A DNA stretch of 64,000 nt. Origin: Azospirillum sp. TSA2s (lineage in GTDB: Bacteria; Pseudomonadota; Alphaproteobacteria; Azospirillales; Azospirillaceae). How positions within the stretch are numbered: the stretch's first letter is position 1; each line of letters starts with the position of its first letter. Shown piece after piece: positions 1 to 10,408 of the stretch. Where the stretch lies: positions 469,780 through 533,779 of the forward strand of contig NZ_CP039646.1 of NCBI RefSeq assembly GCF_004923315.1. Reading direction: 5' to 3'. The notes beneath the pieces were generated by a model. It ran no database searches. It was given only the letters and a program-made list of their open reading frames with translations, and had not been told where the DNA came from. Made by a program: the position numbers and the translations under genes.

Positions 1-344
1 CCCATATGCACGGTGCCGAAGCTGCCGTTGACGAACAGGAAGGCGCGGTCATAGGTGGCGGTGCGGGCGTTGCTGGTGCCGTTCTCGGCCAGCAGGCGCA
101 GGCGGGCGCCGTATTCCAGGCCGTTGTCTGCCTTGGCCTTCGGCGTCACCAGCAGGCGCAGCCGGTTGCGGAACTCGGTGGAGCGCAGGCCGGCGTCACG
201 GTCCTGGTCGACATAGCCGGCTTCGAAATAGGCGTCGCCGCCAATGACGACGTCGAACTTCGACTGGGCGGAGGCCGGGCCGGCCGCCATGACGGAGACG
301 AGCGAAAGGGTGGCTGCGCCAAGCAGCAGAGCGGATCTCACCAT
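1..344 (-). CDS. Gram-negative porin, 5' end only
   Basis: Outer-membrane general porin, cut by the left window edge; about 114 N-terminal residues are visible. A signal peptide (MVRSALLLGAATLSL... ending near ASAQ at residues 25-27) is followed by a first beta-strand typical of alphaproteobacterial porins (KFDVVIGGDAYFEAGY) and by the repeated strand pattern with RLRLLV and YGARLRLLAENGT. The start ATG at 344 has an AGAGGA ribosome site about 9 nt upstream. It probably acts as a trimeric diffusion channel. It lies downstream of the araBDE gene run on the same strand, 178 bp beyond araE, so it may or may not be co-transcribed. The family assignment is by pattern; substrate preference is unknown. 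Confidence 0.85.
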   Translation of the reverse strand, partial: MVRSALLLGAATLSLVSVMAAGPASAQSKFDVVIGGDAYFEAGYVDQDRDAGLRSTEFRNRLRLLVTPKAKADNGLEYGARLRLLAENGTSNARTATYDRAFLFVNGSFGTVHM

Positions 345-522
345 CAGGATTTCCTCTTAATGCGGTTTGTTCTTGCTTCGGTACCGTGTGCGGGAGCGGT
401 GCTTCGGCCGTGCGCGGACGCACGCCGTCCCCGGCCGCCGAACCCGGCACGCGGCCGGCTCCGACGGTTTGCTCTGCGTCATCGCTCCCTCTGACGCAGC
501 CGTTGCGGGTTGCTGGTGTCGG

Positions 523-2103
523 TCAGTCCTGTCCGAGTTTTCCGTCGATGCGCCGCCACAGCCCCAGCGGGTTGCCGTCGCGCAGGGCCTCCGGCAGCAG
601 GTCGGGCGGCAAGTCCTGGTAACAGACCGGGCGCAGGAAGCGGCGGATCGCCAGCGTGCCGACCGAGGTGCTGCGCGGGTCCGAGGTCGCCGGGAACGGG
701 CCGCCATGCACCATCGCGTGGCAGACCTCCACACCCGTCGGCCAGCCGTTCGCCAGGATGCGGCCGGCCTTGCGCTCCAGCGTCGGGATCAGACCCGCCA
801 CCGCAGCCTTGTCCTCCGCATCCATCTGCAAGGTCGCCGTCAGCTGCCCTTCCAGCTTTTCCGCCACCGCTTTCATCGCCGCCACATCCTTACAGCGGAT
901 CAGCAGCGAGGCGGCGCCGAACACCTCCTCCTGCAACTCTGTGTCGGCCAGGAAGGCATCCGCCGTCGTGCTGAAGAAGGCCGCCTGCGCCTGGTTCGGC
1001 CCGCTGCAGGCCAGACCGCGCGCCAGAGCCGTCACCTCGCCGCTGCCGGCCAGCTTGGCGACACCGGCGTCATAGGCGGCGTGGATGCCCGGCGTCAGCA
1101 TGGTCGAGGCCGCGCTGCCGCCGAGAGCCGCAACCGCAGCATCGACGAAGCGGTCGAGATCCGGGCCTTCGACGCCCAGCAGGATGCCGGGGTTGGTGCA
1201 GAACTGCCCGGCGCCCATGGTCAGCGAGGCGACGAACGCCTTGCCCAGAGCCTCGGCCCGCGAGGCCAGCGCCGCCGGCATCAGGAAGACCGGGTTGATG
1301 CTGCTCATCTCGGCATAGACCGGGATCGGTTCCGGCCGTCTGGCCGCCACCTCCATCAACGCCAGCCCGCCACGGCGCGAGCCGGTGAAGCCCACCGCCT
1401 TGATGCGCGGATCGGCGACCAGCGCCGTGCCGATCTCGTTGCCGGTGCCGAACAGCAGCGAGAAGACGCCTTCGGGCAAGCCGCAGGAGGCGACCGCCGC
1501 CTGGATGGCGCGGCCGACCAGTTCGGACGTGCCGGGATGGGCGCCGTGGCCCTTCACCACCACCGGACAGCCGGCGGCGAAGGCGGACGCGGTGTCGCCG
1601 CCGGCGACCGAGAAGGCGAGCGGGAAGTTCGACGCGCCGAACACCGCCACCGGCCCCAGCGGGATGTGGCGCTGGCGGATGTCAGGGCGCGGCAGCGGCG
1701 TGCGTGCCGGCAGGGCCGGGTCGATGCGCGCCTCGATCCAGCTGCCCTCGCGGACGATCTGGGCGAACAGGCGGAGTTGGCCGACGGTGCGACCGCGTTC
1801 GCCCTCCAGACGCGCACGCGGCAGGCCGCTCTCGGCCATGGCGCGGGTGATGAGGTCGTCGCCGATGTCGAGGATGTTCTGGGCGACGGCCTCCAGGAAG
1901 GTGGCGCGCTGCTCCAGGCCGGTCTCGCGGAAGCCGTCGAAGGCGGCCCAGGCCAGGGCGCAGGCACGCTCCACCTCGGCCGCGCCGCCGCCGTGGAAGA
2001 CGGGCTCCAGCGCCTCGCCGGTGGCGGGGTCGACGGCGCGGAACTCGCCCTGAGCGCCGCGATGCGCCTTGGCGCCGATCAGCATCTCGCCGGTGATGGT
2101 CAT
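523..2103 (-). CDS. araE: alpha-ketoglutaric semialdehyde dehydrogenase
   Basis: NAD(P)+-dependent aldehyde dehydrogenase, 526 residues, that oxidises 2-oxoglutarate semialdehyde to 2-oxoglutarate. This is the last step of non-phosphorylative L-arabinose breakdown. The ALDH fold signatures are clear: GASNF with N159, the catalytic-base region YAEMSSINP with E265, and the nucleophile C302 in GQFCTNPG. The GQFCTNPG form is typical of the KGSADH subgroup. It is third in the leftward run araB-araD-araE, 158 bp after araD; that gap holds a palindromic repeat. The gene symbol follows the Azospirillum brasilense pathway naming. Several KGSADH isozymes exist in azospirilla (arabinose, glucarate or hydroxyproline linked), and this one is assigned to arabinose by context. 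Confidence 0.9.
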   Translation of the reverse strand: MTITGEMLIGAKAHRGAQGEFRAVDPATGEALEPVFHGGGAAEVERACALAWAAFDGFRETGLEQRATFLEAVAQNILDIGDDLITRAMAESGLPRARLEGERGRTVGQLRLFAQIVREGSWIEARIDPALPARTPLPRPDIRQRHIPLGPVAVFGASNFPLAFSVAGGDTASAFAAGCPVVVKGHGAHPGTSELVGRAIQAAVASCGLPEGVFSLLFGTGNEIGTALVADPRIKAVGFTGSRRGGLALMEVAARRPEPIPVYAEMSSINPVFLMPAALASRAEALGKAFVASLTMGAGQFCTNPGILLGVEGPDLDRFVDAAVAALGGSAASTMLTPGIHAAYDAGVAKLAGSGEVTALARGLACSGPNQAQAAFFSTTADAFLADTELQEEVFGAASLLIRCKDVAAMKAVAEKLEGQLTATLQMDAEDKAAVAGLIPTLERKAGRILANGWPTGVEVCHAMVHGGPFPATSDPRSTSVGTLAIRRFLRPVCYQDLPPDLLPEALRDGNPLGLWRRIDGKLGQD

Positions 2104-2127
2104 GATGTCTCCTTAGTCGGGGCGTTT

Positions 2128-2250
2128 TGCCCCCTCCCTAACCCTCCCCCGCTTCGCGGGAGAGGGGACTGCCGCCGTCCTTTGCTGAACCCTCGCAAGC
2201 ATCCTGCCCCCTCTCCCTCGAAGAGGGGGAGGGATGGGGAGGGGGCACCC
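2128..2250. repeat. dispersed GC-rich palindromic repeat (family A), copy 1
   Basis: Intergenic element between araD and araE. It is made of two facing units built from CCCCTCCCTAACCCTCCCCC and CCCCCTCTCCC / GAGGGGGAGGGATGGGG arms that can fold into stem-loops. Related copies occur at about 33764-33877 and 60495-60636, with a short version at 47240-47262. Because it lies inside an operon it may stabilise or attenuate the mRNA between araD and araE. Confidence 0.7.
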
Positions 2251-2261
2251 GTCGCGACGAC

Positions 2262-3188
2262 TCACCGCCCCCAGCGCAGCACCAGCGGATCGAGCCGCCG
2301 CGCCGCGTCCAGCAATCCCTCGCGGCTCATCGGATGCGGACCCGCCAGCGGATGGCGCATCGCGTCGGACGTGATGATGCCGCCCTCCTTCATCAGGATC
2401 TTCGCGGTGGCGATGCCGCACTGGCGGTTCTCGTGGTTGATCAGCGGCAGCCAGCGCCCATAGGCCGCCACCGCCGCCTCGCGGTCGCCCGCCAGATACG
2501 GATCGACGATCTGCCGGATGCCGTCGGGATAGCCGCCGCCGGTCATCGCCCCCGTCGCACCGGCGTCGAGGTCGGCCAGCAGCGTGATCGCCTCCTCGCC
2601 GTCCCAGGGGCCTTCGATGGCGTCGCCGCCCAGCTCGATCAGCGTGCGCAGCTTGGCCGCCGCCTGCGGCACCTCGATCTTGAAGTAGGAGACGTTGGCG
2701 ATCTCCCGCGCCATCCGCGCCAGCAGCGGTGCCGACAGCGCGGTGCCGCTGACCGGCGCGTCCTGGATCATGATCGGGATGTCGATGGCGTCCGAAACGC
2801 GCTGGAAGAACTCGACGATGCCGGCCTCCGGCACGCGGATGGTGGCGCCGTGGTAGGGCGGCATCACCATCACCATCGCGGCCCCGAGATCCTGGGCGCG
2901 GCGGCTGCGCTCGGCGCAGGCGCGGGTGCTGAAATGGGTGGTGGTGACGATCACCGGCACCCGGCCGGCGACATGGGCCAGCATCGTCTCCATCAGCACC
3001 GTGCGCTCGTCGTCGGTCAGCACGAACTGCTCGGAGAAGTTGGCGAGGATGCACAGGCCGCTGGAGCCGGCATCGATCATGAAGTCGACGCAGCGCTTCT
3101 GACCGTCGAGGTCCAGCTCTCCCGCTTCAGTGAAGATGGTGGGGACGACAGGGAAAACGCCGCGATAGGGGCGTGCGCTGGGCGGCAT
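2262..3188 (-). CDS. araD: L-2-keto-3-deoxyarabonate dehydratase
   Basis: Class I aldolase-type (DapA/DHDPS superfamily) dehydratase, 308 residues. It converts L-2-keto-3-deoxyarabonate to 2-oxoglutarate semialdehyde in the arabinose pathway. The TIM-barrel start (YRGVFPVVPTIFTEAGELD), the ANFSEQFVLTDDER loop and K170 in SYFKIE (expected Schiff-base lysine) are visible. The usual DHDPS tyrosine motif YNxP is replaced by QDAPVSG, as expected for a non-DHDPS member. The open frame extends upstream through araB. The start at 3188 is chosen because the family begins there and AAAGGA lies upstream. It follows araB by 35 bp. Confidence 0.9.
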   Translation of the reverse strand: MPPSARPYRGVFPVVPTIFTEAGELDLDGQKRCVDFMIDAGSSGLCILANFSEQFVLTDDERTVLMETMLAHVAGRVPVIVTTTHFSTRACAERSRRAQDLGAAMVMVMPPYHGATIRVPEAGIVEFFQRVSDAIDIPIMIQDAPVSGTALSAPLLARMAREIANVSYFKIEVPQAAAKLRTLIELGGDAIEGPWDGEEAITLLADLDAGATGAMTGGGYPDGIRQIVDPYLAGDREAAVAAYGRWLPLINHENRQCGIATAKILMKEGGIITSDAMRHPLAGPHPMSREGLLDAARRLDPLVLRWGR

Positions 3189-3223
3189 GGCGAAAGTATC
3201 CTTTATCGAAATCCAGTCGGCGG

Positions 3224-4105
3224 TCAGCGCGAGGCGGGTCCGAACCCGCAGGCCGGCAGGCCGCGCACGCCCGGATCGCACTCGAACAGTGCGCCGGCCA
3301 GCGGTTCCTCGTCCCGGCCATGCGCCGCGGTGGTGATGAACATCCGGTCCAGATCGGGACCGGCGAAGACGCAGGAGGTGACGCGGGACACCGGCAGCGC
3401 GATCACGCGGTCCAGCGTCCCGTCGGGACGGAAGCGGCTGACGCGCGCGCCGTCCCAATGGGCGATCCACAGCCCGCCCTCGGCATCGCAGGTCATGCCG
3501 TCGGGATAGCCGTCGGCCTCGGTGAAGCGGATGTGGACGCACTTGCCCGACAGGCTGCCGTCGGCGCCGATGTCGAAGGCGTAGACCGTCCGCGCCGCGC
3601 TGTCGGTGTGGTAGATCGTCCGCCCGTCCGGCGACAGCGCTGGCCCGTTGGCGACGGTGTAGCCCTGATCGGCCCGCGTGACCGAGCCATCGCCGTCGAT
3701 GCGGTAGAAGCTGCCGGCTGGCGCCTCCTCCGCATCGTCCATGCTGCCGACCCACAGCCGGCCGTCGCGGTCTGCCTTGCCGTCGTTCAGCCGGTTGCCC
3801 GGCATGTCCGGCTCGATCCGCGCGATCTCCTCGGCAACCGTCGCCTGCCCCGGCTCCAGCCGCAGCCGGACCACCCGGCGCGAGCGCAGCCCGGCGATGA
3901 AGCCGTCGCCATCGGCGCTCTCCACCAGCCAGCAGGCGGCGTCATCCAGGTCCCACCCCGCCTGCGAACCATCGGACAGGCCGTGGCGCAGGATGCGGGA
4001 ACCGCGGATATCGACGAAATAGACGGCATCCTGCCGCGGGGACCAGAGCGGACCTTCCCCCAGCAGCGCCCGGGCCTGCCAGACGCAACGCGCTTCCTGC
4101 GCCAT
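3224..4105 (-). CDS. araB: L-arabinolactonase (SMP-30/gluconolactonase family)
   Basis: Six-bladed beta-propeller lactonase, 293 residues, that opens L-arabino-gamma-lactone to L-arabonate. Metal-binding positions of the SMP-30 family are present: E17 in LGEGPLW, the Asn in NRLNDGKADRDG and the Asp in GYPDGMTCDAEGGLW. The start at 4105 has a strong GGGGGAG ribosome site 9 nt upstream, so the ATG 12 codons earlier is less likely. It is the first gene of the leftward araB-araD-araE run and diverges from the LysR gene gbpR. Assignment to arabinolactone rather than another sugar lactone rests on the surrounding complete pathway. Confidence 0.88.
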   Translation of the reverse strand: MAQEARCVWQARALLGEGPLWSPRQDAVYFVDIRGSRILRHGLSDGSQAGWDLDDAACWLVESADGDGFIAGLRSRRVVRLRLEPGQATVAEEIARIEPDMPGNRLNDGKADRDGRLWVGSMDDAEEAPAGSFYRIDGDGSVTRADQGYTVANGPALSPDGRTIYHTDSAARTVYAFDIGADGSLSGKCVHIRFTEADGYPDGMTCDAEGGLWIAHWDGARVSRFRPDGTLDRVIALPVSRVTSCVFAGPDLDRMFITTAAHGRDEEPLAGALFECDPGVRGLPACGFGPASR

Positions 4106-4195
4106 GCCGCTGTACTCCCCCTCACCCCGACGGACCGCCATTCGCCGGCGGCCTTTTCAAAATTTGTTGACGGCCCAAACGATAAGGGGCCACTT

Positions 4196-4210
4196 GATAA
4201 TCGTCCAATA
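4196..4210 (+). promoter_or_regulatory. candidate GbpR site, araB-gbpR intergenic
   Basis: An A+T-rich island in the divergent promoter region contains TGATAATCGTCCAAT. A similar word, TGATTATTCGGCAAAT, occurs on the minus strand at 5299-5314 in the other promoter region of this cluster (gbpR-sbpA). The words match at about 12 of 15 positions when one gap is allowed. Sharing by both promoter regions suggests a LysR-type operator, but this is inference from two sites. Confidence 0.3.
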
Positions 4211-4293
4211 TGAAGATCGGCGTTTGCGATATCAAATGTCGTATCCCGGCATCCCCGATCCCGGCGCCGCTGCCCCACCGGAGGCATACCCCC

Positions 4294-5265
4294 TTGACCC
4301 CGCAACGCTTTTCACCGAACTGGTTCCAGAAGGCGCGGCTGAAGCTGCGCCATCTCCAGCTGTTTGCGGCACTCGACGAACACCGCAACCTGCACCGCGC
4401 CGCCGCCAGCCTGAACATGTCGCAGCCCGCCGCCTCCAAACTGCTGGGCGACCTGGAGGAAACGCTGGGCATCGAGCTGTTCGACCGCCATGGCCGCGGC
4501 ATCGAACCGAACTGGTACGGCAGCCTCATGATCCGCCACGCCCGGATGATCCTCAGCGAGCTGCAGGAGACGGGGGAGGAGTTGAACGCCCTGCTCGCCG
4601 GCCACAGCGGCCGGGTGTCGATCGGCACGGTGATGGCCCCGGCGGTGGAGCTGGTGGTGCCGGTCATCAGCAGCCTGACCCGCGAGCATCCCAACCTGAA
4701 GGTCGCGGTGGCGGTGGAGACCAGCGACGTGCTGGCCGACCGCGTCCACCAGGGGGTGATGGATTTCGCCATCGGCCGCCTGCCCGGCCATTTCGACCCC
4801 ACCGCCTTCGAATATCAGGAAATCAGCAGCGAGGAGTTGTGCTTCATCTGCCGCGAGGGCAACCCCCTTCTGCAGCTGGGCCGTCCGCTGACCGCCGCCG
4901 ACCTGTCCGACGCCACCTGGATCCTGCAGCCGGTCGGCACGCTGCTGCGCGACCGGGTGGAGGCGCTGTTCCGGGCCGAAGGCGCCCGGCTGCCGCACCG
5001 GGTGATCGAAAGCGCCTCTCCCGTCATTTCGATGGCGATGGTGGCGGAAACCGATTCGATCACCGTTTTCGCCCGCGCGCTGGCCCAGGTGTTCTCGCCC
5101 AGCGGCTGCTGCGCCATCATGCCCTTCCACAAGCGCTTCAGCGTCGAACCCTACGGCATCTTCTGGCTGAAGGACCGGCCGCTGTCGCCCGGCGCCCGCA
5201 CCGTGCTGTCGGCGGTGCGCGCGGCGTCGGAGCTCAAGATGCGCCTGATGTCGGCCACCGCCTGA
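4294..5265 (+). CDS. gbpR: LysR-type regulator, GbpR-like
   Basis: LysR-family transcription factor, 323 residues from a TTG start preceded by CGGAGGC. An in-frame ATG at 4210 would give 351. The N-terminal winged helix-turn-helix is clear (LKLRHLQLFAALDEHRNLHRAAASLNMSQ..., with SQPAASKLLGDLE as recognition helix), followed by an effector domain starting near GRVSIGTVMAP. It lies immediately upstream of, and in the same direction as, the sugar-binding protein gene, as gbpR does with sbpA in Azospirillum brasilense, and it diverges from araBDE. It is probably the activator of both arms, responding to L-arabinose, D-galactose or D-fucose. This role is inferred from family and synteny. Confidence 0.82.
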   Translation: MTPQRFSPNWFQKARLKLRHLQLFAALDEHRNLHRAAASLNMSQPAASKLLGDLEETLGIELFDRHGRGIEPNWYGSLMIRHARMILSELQETGEELNALLAGHSGRVSIGTVMAPAVELVVPVISSLTREHPNLKVAVAVETSDVLADRVHQGVMDFAIGRLPGHFDPTAFEYQEISSEELCFICREGNPLLQLGRPLTAADLSDATWILQPVGTLLRDRVEALFRAEGARLPHRVIESASPVISMAMVAETDSITVFARALAQVFSPSGCCAIMPFHKRFSVEPYGIFWLKDRPLSPGARTVLSAVRAASELKMRLMSATA

Positions 5266-5298
5266 GCGATGTGACGGCCGATACCCAAATGCATATCG

Positions 5299-5314
5299 AT
5301 TTGCCGAATAATCA
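5299..5314 (-). promoter_or_regulatory. candidate GbpR site upstream of sbpA
   Basis: Minus-strand TGATTATTCGGCAAAT lies in an A+T-rich stretch (about 5287-5340) between gbpR and sbpA and resembles the word at 4196-4210. The same stretch includes CATATTTGACAGTTATGG, which could hold promoter elements. It is a candidate operator only. Confidence 0.3.
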
Positions 5315-5439
5315 TATTTGACAGTTATGGGAAAACGGAGGATTGCTAGGGACACAAACCATCGCGTCCGATGCCATCCGCGCCACAGAACGCGGGGGCG
5401 GCGTATCGCGTGCCGCAGAAACGGGGAGGATTCCGGTCC

Positions 5440-6528
5440 ATGTCGTCTCCTAAAGGGTCTTCTTTCAGCTCCAAGTTCGCCGGCCTCGCCGTCGGCCTGT
5501 TCGTCGCCACCAGCGCTCTCGTCCCGGCCATGGCCCAGGACAAGCCGACCGTCGGCATCGCCATGCCGACCAAGTCGTCGGCGCGCTGGATCGACGACGG
5601 CAACAACATGGTCAAGTATTTCCAGGAAAAGGGATACAAGACCGATCTGCAATATGCAGAGGACGACATCCCCAACCAGCTCGCCCAGATCGAGAACATG
5701 GTCACCAAGAACGACAAGGTTCTGGTGATCGCCGCCATCGACGGGACGACGCTGACCGACGTGCTGCAGAAGGCGGCCGAACAGGGCGTCAAGGTCATCG
5801 CCTACGACCGCCTGATCCGCAATTCGCCGAACGTCGATTACTACGCCACCTTCGACAACTTCCAGGTCGGCGTCCTCCAGGCCTCCTACATCGAGAAGGC
5901 TCTCGGCCTCAAGGACGGCAAGGGTCCGTTCAACATCGAGCTGTTCGGCGGCTCGCCCGACGACAACAACGCCTACTTCTTCTACAACGGCGCCATGTCG
6001 GTGCTTCAGCCCTACATCGACAGCGGCAAGCTGAAGGTGCAGAGCGGCCAGATCGGCATGGACAAGGTGTCCACCCTGCGCTGGGACGGCGCCGTCGCCC
6101 AGGCCCGCATGGACAACCTGCTCAGCGCCTATTACGGCGACAAGAAGCTGGACGCCGTGCTGTCGCCCTATGACGGGCTCAGCATCGGCATCATCTCGTC
6201 GCTGAAGGGTGTCGGCTATGGGACGCCGCAGCAGCCGATGCCGGTCGTCACCGGCCAGGACGCCGAGGTGCCGTCGGTCAAGTCGATCCTGGCGGGCGAA
6301 CAGCGCTCCACCGTCTTCAAGGACACCCGCGAACTGGCGAAGGTCACGGTCGGCATGGTCGACGACCTGCTGGCCGGCCGCAAGCCGCAGGTCAACGACA
6401 CCAAGACCTACGACAACGGCAAGAAGGTGGTTCCCTCCTATCTGCTGAAGCCGGTCAGCGTCGACGCCTCCAACTGGAAGCAGGTCCTGGTCGACAGCGG
6501 CTATTACAAGGAATCGCAGATCAAGTGA
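5440..6528 (+). CDS. sbpA: periplasmic sugar-binding protein, SbpA/ChvE type
   Basis: Periplasmic binding protein of the sugar ABC importer, 362 residues, with a signal peptide ending near PAMAQ (about residue 33). The mature start [20 protein letters not shown] is characteristic of the ChvE/SbpA group, which binds L-arabinose, D-galactose, D-fucose and related monosaccharides. In Azospirillum and Agrobacterium this protein also presents sugars to signalling partners (chemotaxis or VirA). The ATG at 5440 has GGGGAGGA 9 nt upstream and sits at the start of a good signal peptide, so the earlier in-frame ATG at 5371 is rejected. A strong hairpin follows the stop before the ATPase gene, which fits higher expression of the binding protein than of the membrane components. 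Confidence 0.9.
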   Translation: MSSPKGSSFSSKFAGLAVGLFVATSALVPAMAQDKPTVGIAMPTKSSARWIDDGNNMVKYFQEKGYKTDLQYAEDDIPNQLAQIENMVTKNDKVLVIAAIDGTTLTDVLQKAAEQGVKVIAYDRLIRNSPNVDYYATFDNFQVGVLQASYIEKALGLKDGKGPFNIELFGGSPDDNNAYFFYNGAMSVLQPYIDSGKLKVQSGQIGMDKVSTLRWDGAVAQARMDNLLSAYYGDKKLDAVLSPYDGLSIGIISSLKGVGYGTPQQPMPVVTGQDAEVPSVKSILAGEQRSTVFKDTRELAKVTVGMVDDLLAGRKPQVNDTKTYDNGKKVVPSYLLKPVSVDASNWKQVLVDSGYYKESQIK

Positions 6529-6535
6529 GTGAACG

Positions 6536-6578
6536 GCGCGGGGAGCGGGGGTGCCGACCGGCGCCCCCGCTCCCGCGC
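6536..6578 (+). terminator. intercistronic hairpin between sbpA and mmsA
   Basis: Arms 6536-6555 and 6560-6578 pair almost perfectly over 19 bp, with one bulged G and a GACC loop. There is no U-tract. The hairpin sits 8 bp after the sbpA stop, so it more likely protects the sbpA mRNA 3' end or partly attenuates transcription than acts as a full terminator. Confidence 0.65.
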
Positions 6579-6616
6579 TCCGCCCAAGAGCGGATCGGGC
6601 GATCAGGGGTTTATCA

Positions 6617-8199
<1,583 letters not shown>

Positions 8200-8203
<4 letters not shown>

Positions 8204-9399
8204 GCGCCGAACTGAACATGCCCGCCGCGCCGTCCCGCCAAGCTTCGATGGCCAAGTTCCTGAAGAGCCACATGCGCGATTACGGCATGCTGATCTCGCT
8301 GCTGGCGATCGTGGCGTTCTTCCAATACATGACCAACGGCACGCTGCTGCAGCCGCTGAACCTGACCAACCTCGTCCTGCAGAACAGTTACATCGTCATC
8401 ATGGCGCTGGGCATGCTGCTGGTGATCGTCGCCGGGCACATCGACCTGTCGGTCGGGTCCATCGTCGGCTTCATCGGCGCGCTGGCCGCCATCCTGATGG
8501 TGCAGTTCCACTGGCACTTCGTCCCCACCGCCATCGTCAGCCTGATCGCGGGCGCCGCCATCGGCGCGGCACAAGGGTACTGGGTCGCCTATTTCCGCAT
8601 CCCGTCCTTCATCGTGACGCTGGCCGGCATGCTGGTCTTCCGCGGCCTCAGCCTCGCGCTGCTGGCCGGCCAGTCCGTCGGTCCCTTCCCGGTGGAGTTC
8701 CAGCGCCTCAGCTCCGGCTTCATTCCGGACATCTTCGGCACCACCGGCTTCCACACCACCACGCTGCTGCTGAGCATCGCGACGCCGGTCATCCTGATCG
8801 CCTTCAGCGTCGCCGCCCGCATCCGCCGCCACCGCTTCGCCATCGAACAGGAACCGCTGGTCCTGTTCGTGCTGAAGAGCGCCGGGCTGTTCGCCGTGGT
8901 CTCCTATGTCGGCTGGCTGCTGGCGACCTACAAAGGGCTGCCGAACGTCCTCATCATCATGGCGCTGCTGATCGGCCTCTACGCCTTCGTCACCCGCGAC
9001 ACCACCATCGGCCGGCGCATCTACGCGCTGGGCGGCAACGAGAAGGCTGCTAAGCTGTCGGGCATCGATACCCGCCGCCTGTCCTTCTACACCTTCGTGA
9101 ACATGGGCGTGCTGGCCGCACTCGCCGGCCTGATCTTCGCCGCCCGCCTGAACACCGCCACGCCGAAGGCCGGCGTCTCGTTCGAGCTGGACGTGATCGC
9201 CGCCTGCTTCATCGGCGGCGCCTCGGCTTCGGGCGGCGTCGGCCGGGTGACCGGTGCGGTGATCGGCGCCTTCATCATGGGCGTGATGAACAACGGCATG
9301 TCGATCGTCGGCATCGGCATCGACTGGCAGCAGGTCATCAAGGGTCTGGTGCTGCTCGCCGCCGTCTGCTTCGACGTCTACAACAAGGGCAAGGCCTGA
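8200..9399 (+). CDS. mmsB: sugar ABC transporter permease (MmsB/GguB)
   Basis: Inner-membrane permease of the arabinose/galactose importer, 399 residues, with about ten hydrophobic segments. Family landmarks are [33 protein letters not shown] and [14 protein letters not shown], followed by the glycine-rich [20 protein letters not shown]. It functions as a homodimer with the double-cassette ATPase. The start overlaps the ATPase stop by 4 nt. The long extra loop between about residues 170 and 250 is normal for the GguB/XylH branch. Confidence 0.93.
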
Positions 9400-9428
9400 G
9401 GCTTTCGGCCCCGACCGGACTAACCGCC

Positions 9429-10367
9429 ATGACGCTCCCCACCCTCGGTCTCGTCGGCTTGGGCAAGATCGCCCGCGACCAGCACATCCCGGCCATTGCC
9501 GCCACCGGCCTGTTCGAACTCGCCGCCGTAGTCAGCCCGGACGGCGCCGGCACCGAAGGCGTGCCGACCTTCCGCTCCCAGGCGGAGATGCTGGCAGCCC
9601 TGCCCGCCCTCGACGCAGTGGCGCTCTGCACCCCGCCCGCCGTCCGCCACGGCCTGACGGTGGAGGCCCTGCGCGCCGGCAAGCATGTGCTGATCGAGAA
9701 GCCCCCCGCCGCCACCCTGTCGGAGCTTCACGATCTGGTGGCGGAGGCCGATGCCGCCCGCCGCACGCTGTTCACCGCCTGGCATTCGCAGTTCAACCCG
9801 GCGGTCGAGGAGACCCGCCGCCGGCTTGCTGATGCCGATATCCGCAGCGTCGCCATCACCTGGAAGGAGGATGTGCGGCGCTGGCATCCGGGCCAGGACT
9901 GGATCTTCGCGGCCGGCGGCTTCGGCGTCTTCGATCCCGGCATCAACGCCCTGTCGATCCTGACCGACATCCTGCCCTCCCCGGTCTTCGTCCGTTCCGC
10001 CGACCTGCATGTGCCGGCAAACCGCGACACGCCGATCGCCGCGACGCTGGACATGAGTGCGGCACCCGGTTCCCGCATCGGCCGCGTCACCGCCGATTTC
10101 GACTTCCTCCAGCAGGGCGAGCAGACCTGGTCCATCGTCATCGACACGGCCGACGGACGCCTCGACCTCACCCATGGCGGCACCCGCCTGCTGGTGGACG
10201 GCGTCCCGGTCCTGGCCGAGCCCGACACCGAATACCAGCGCATCTATCGCCATTTCCACCGGTTGATCGGCGAAGGGGCGAGCGACGTCGATGCCCGTCC
10301 GCTGTCGCTGGTCGCCGACGCCTGCATGGTCGGGCGCTGGCACCGCACCGACTCCTTCGACTGGTAG
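9429..10367 (+). CDS. araA: L-arabinose / D-galactose 1-dehydrogenase
   Basis: Gfo/Idh/MocA-type oxidoreductase, 312 residues. It oxidises L-arabinose (and probably D-galactose) to the lactone with NAD(P)+, the first pathway step. The N-terminal Rossmann motif [16 protein letters not shown] is followed by EKPP with catalytic K91. D169 and N173 in [13 protein letters not shown] fit the active-site residues described for the Azospirillum enzyme. It starts 29 bp after the permease gene with no clear ribosome site, so it probably depends on upstream translation. This A. brasilense enzyme is unrelated to enteric AraA isomerase despite the shared symbol. Confidence 0.9.
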   Translation: MTLPTLGLVGLGKIARDQHIPAIAATGLFELAAVVSPDGAGTEGVPTFRSQAEMLAALPALDAVALCTPPAVRHGLTVEALRAGKHVLIEKPPAATLSELHDLVAEADAARRTLFTAWHSQFNPAVEETRRRLADADIRSVAITWKEDVRRWHPGQDWIFAAGGFGVFDPGINALSILTDILPSPVFVRSADLHVPANRDTPIAATLDMSAAPGSRIGRVTADFDFLQQGEQTWSIVIDTADGRLDLTHGGTRLLVDGVPVLAEPDTEYQRIYRHFHRLIGEGASDVDARPLSLVADACMVGRWHRTDSFDW

Positions 10368-10408
10368 AAGGCCCCGGGAGAGGGTCCGGCAACAGGGAGG
10401 TTCCCCGC

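Noticed and set aside
2128..2250. Rho-independent terminator between araD and araE
   Set aside because: The palindromes match the dispersed family A repeat and have no U-tract, so calling it a dedicated terminator is not justified.
3189..3755. N-terminal extension of AraD overlapping araB
   Set aside because: The dehydratase fold begins at the ATG at 3188 and the upstream frame is antisense-like low-complexity sequence in another frame of araB.
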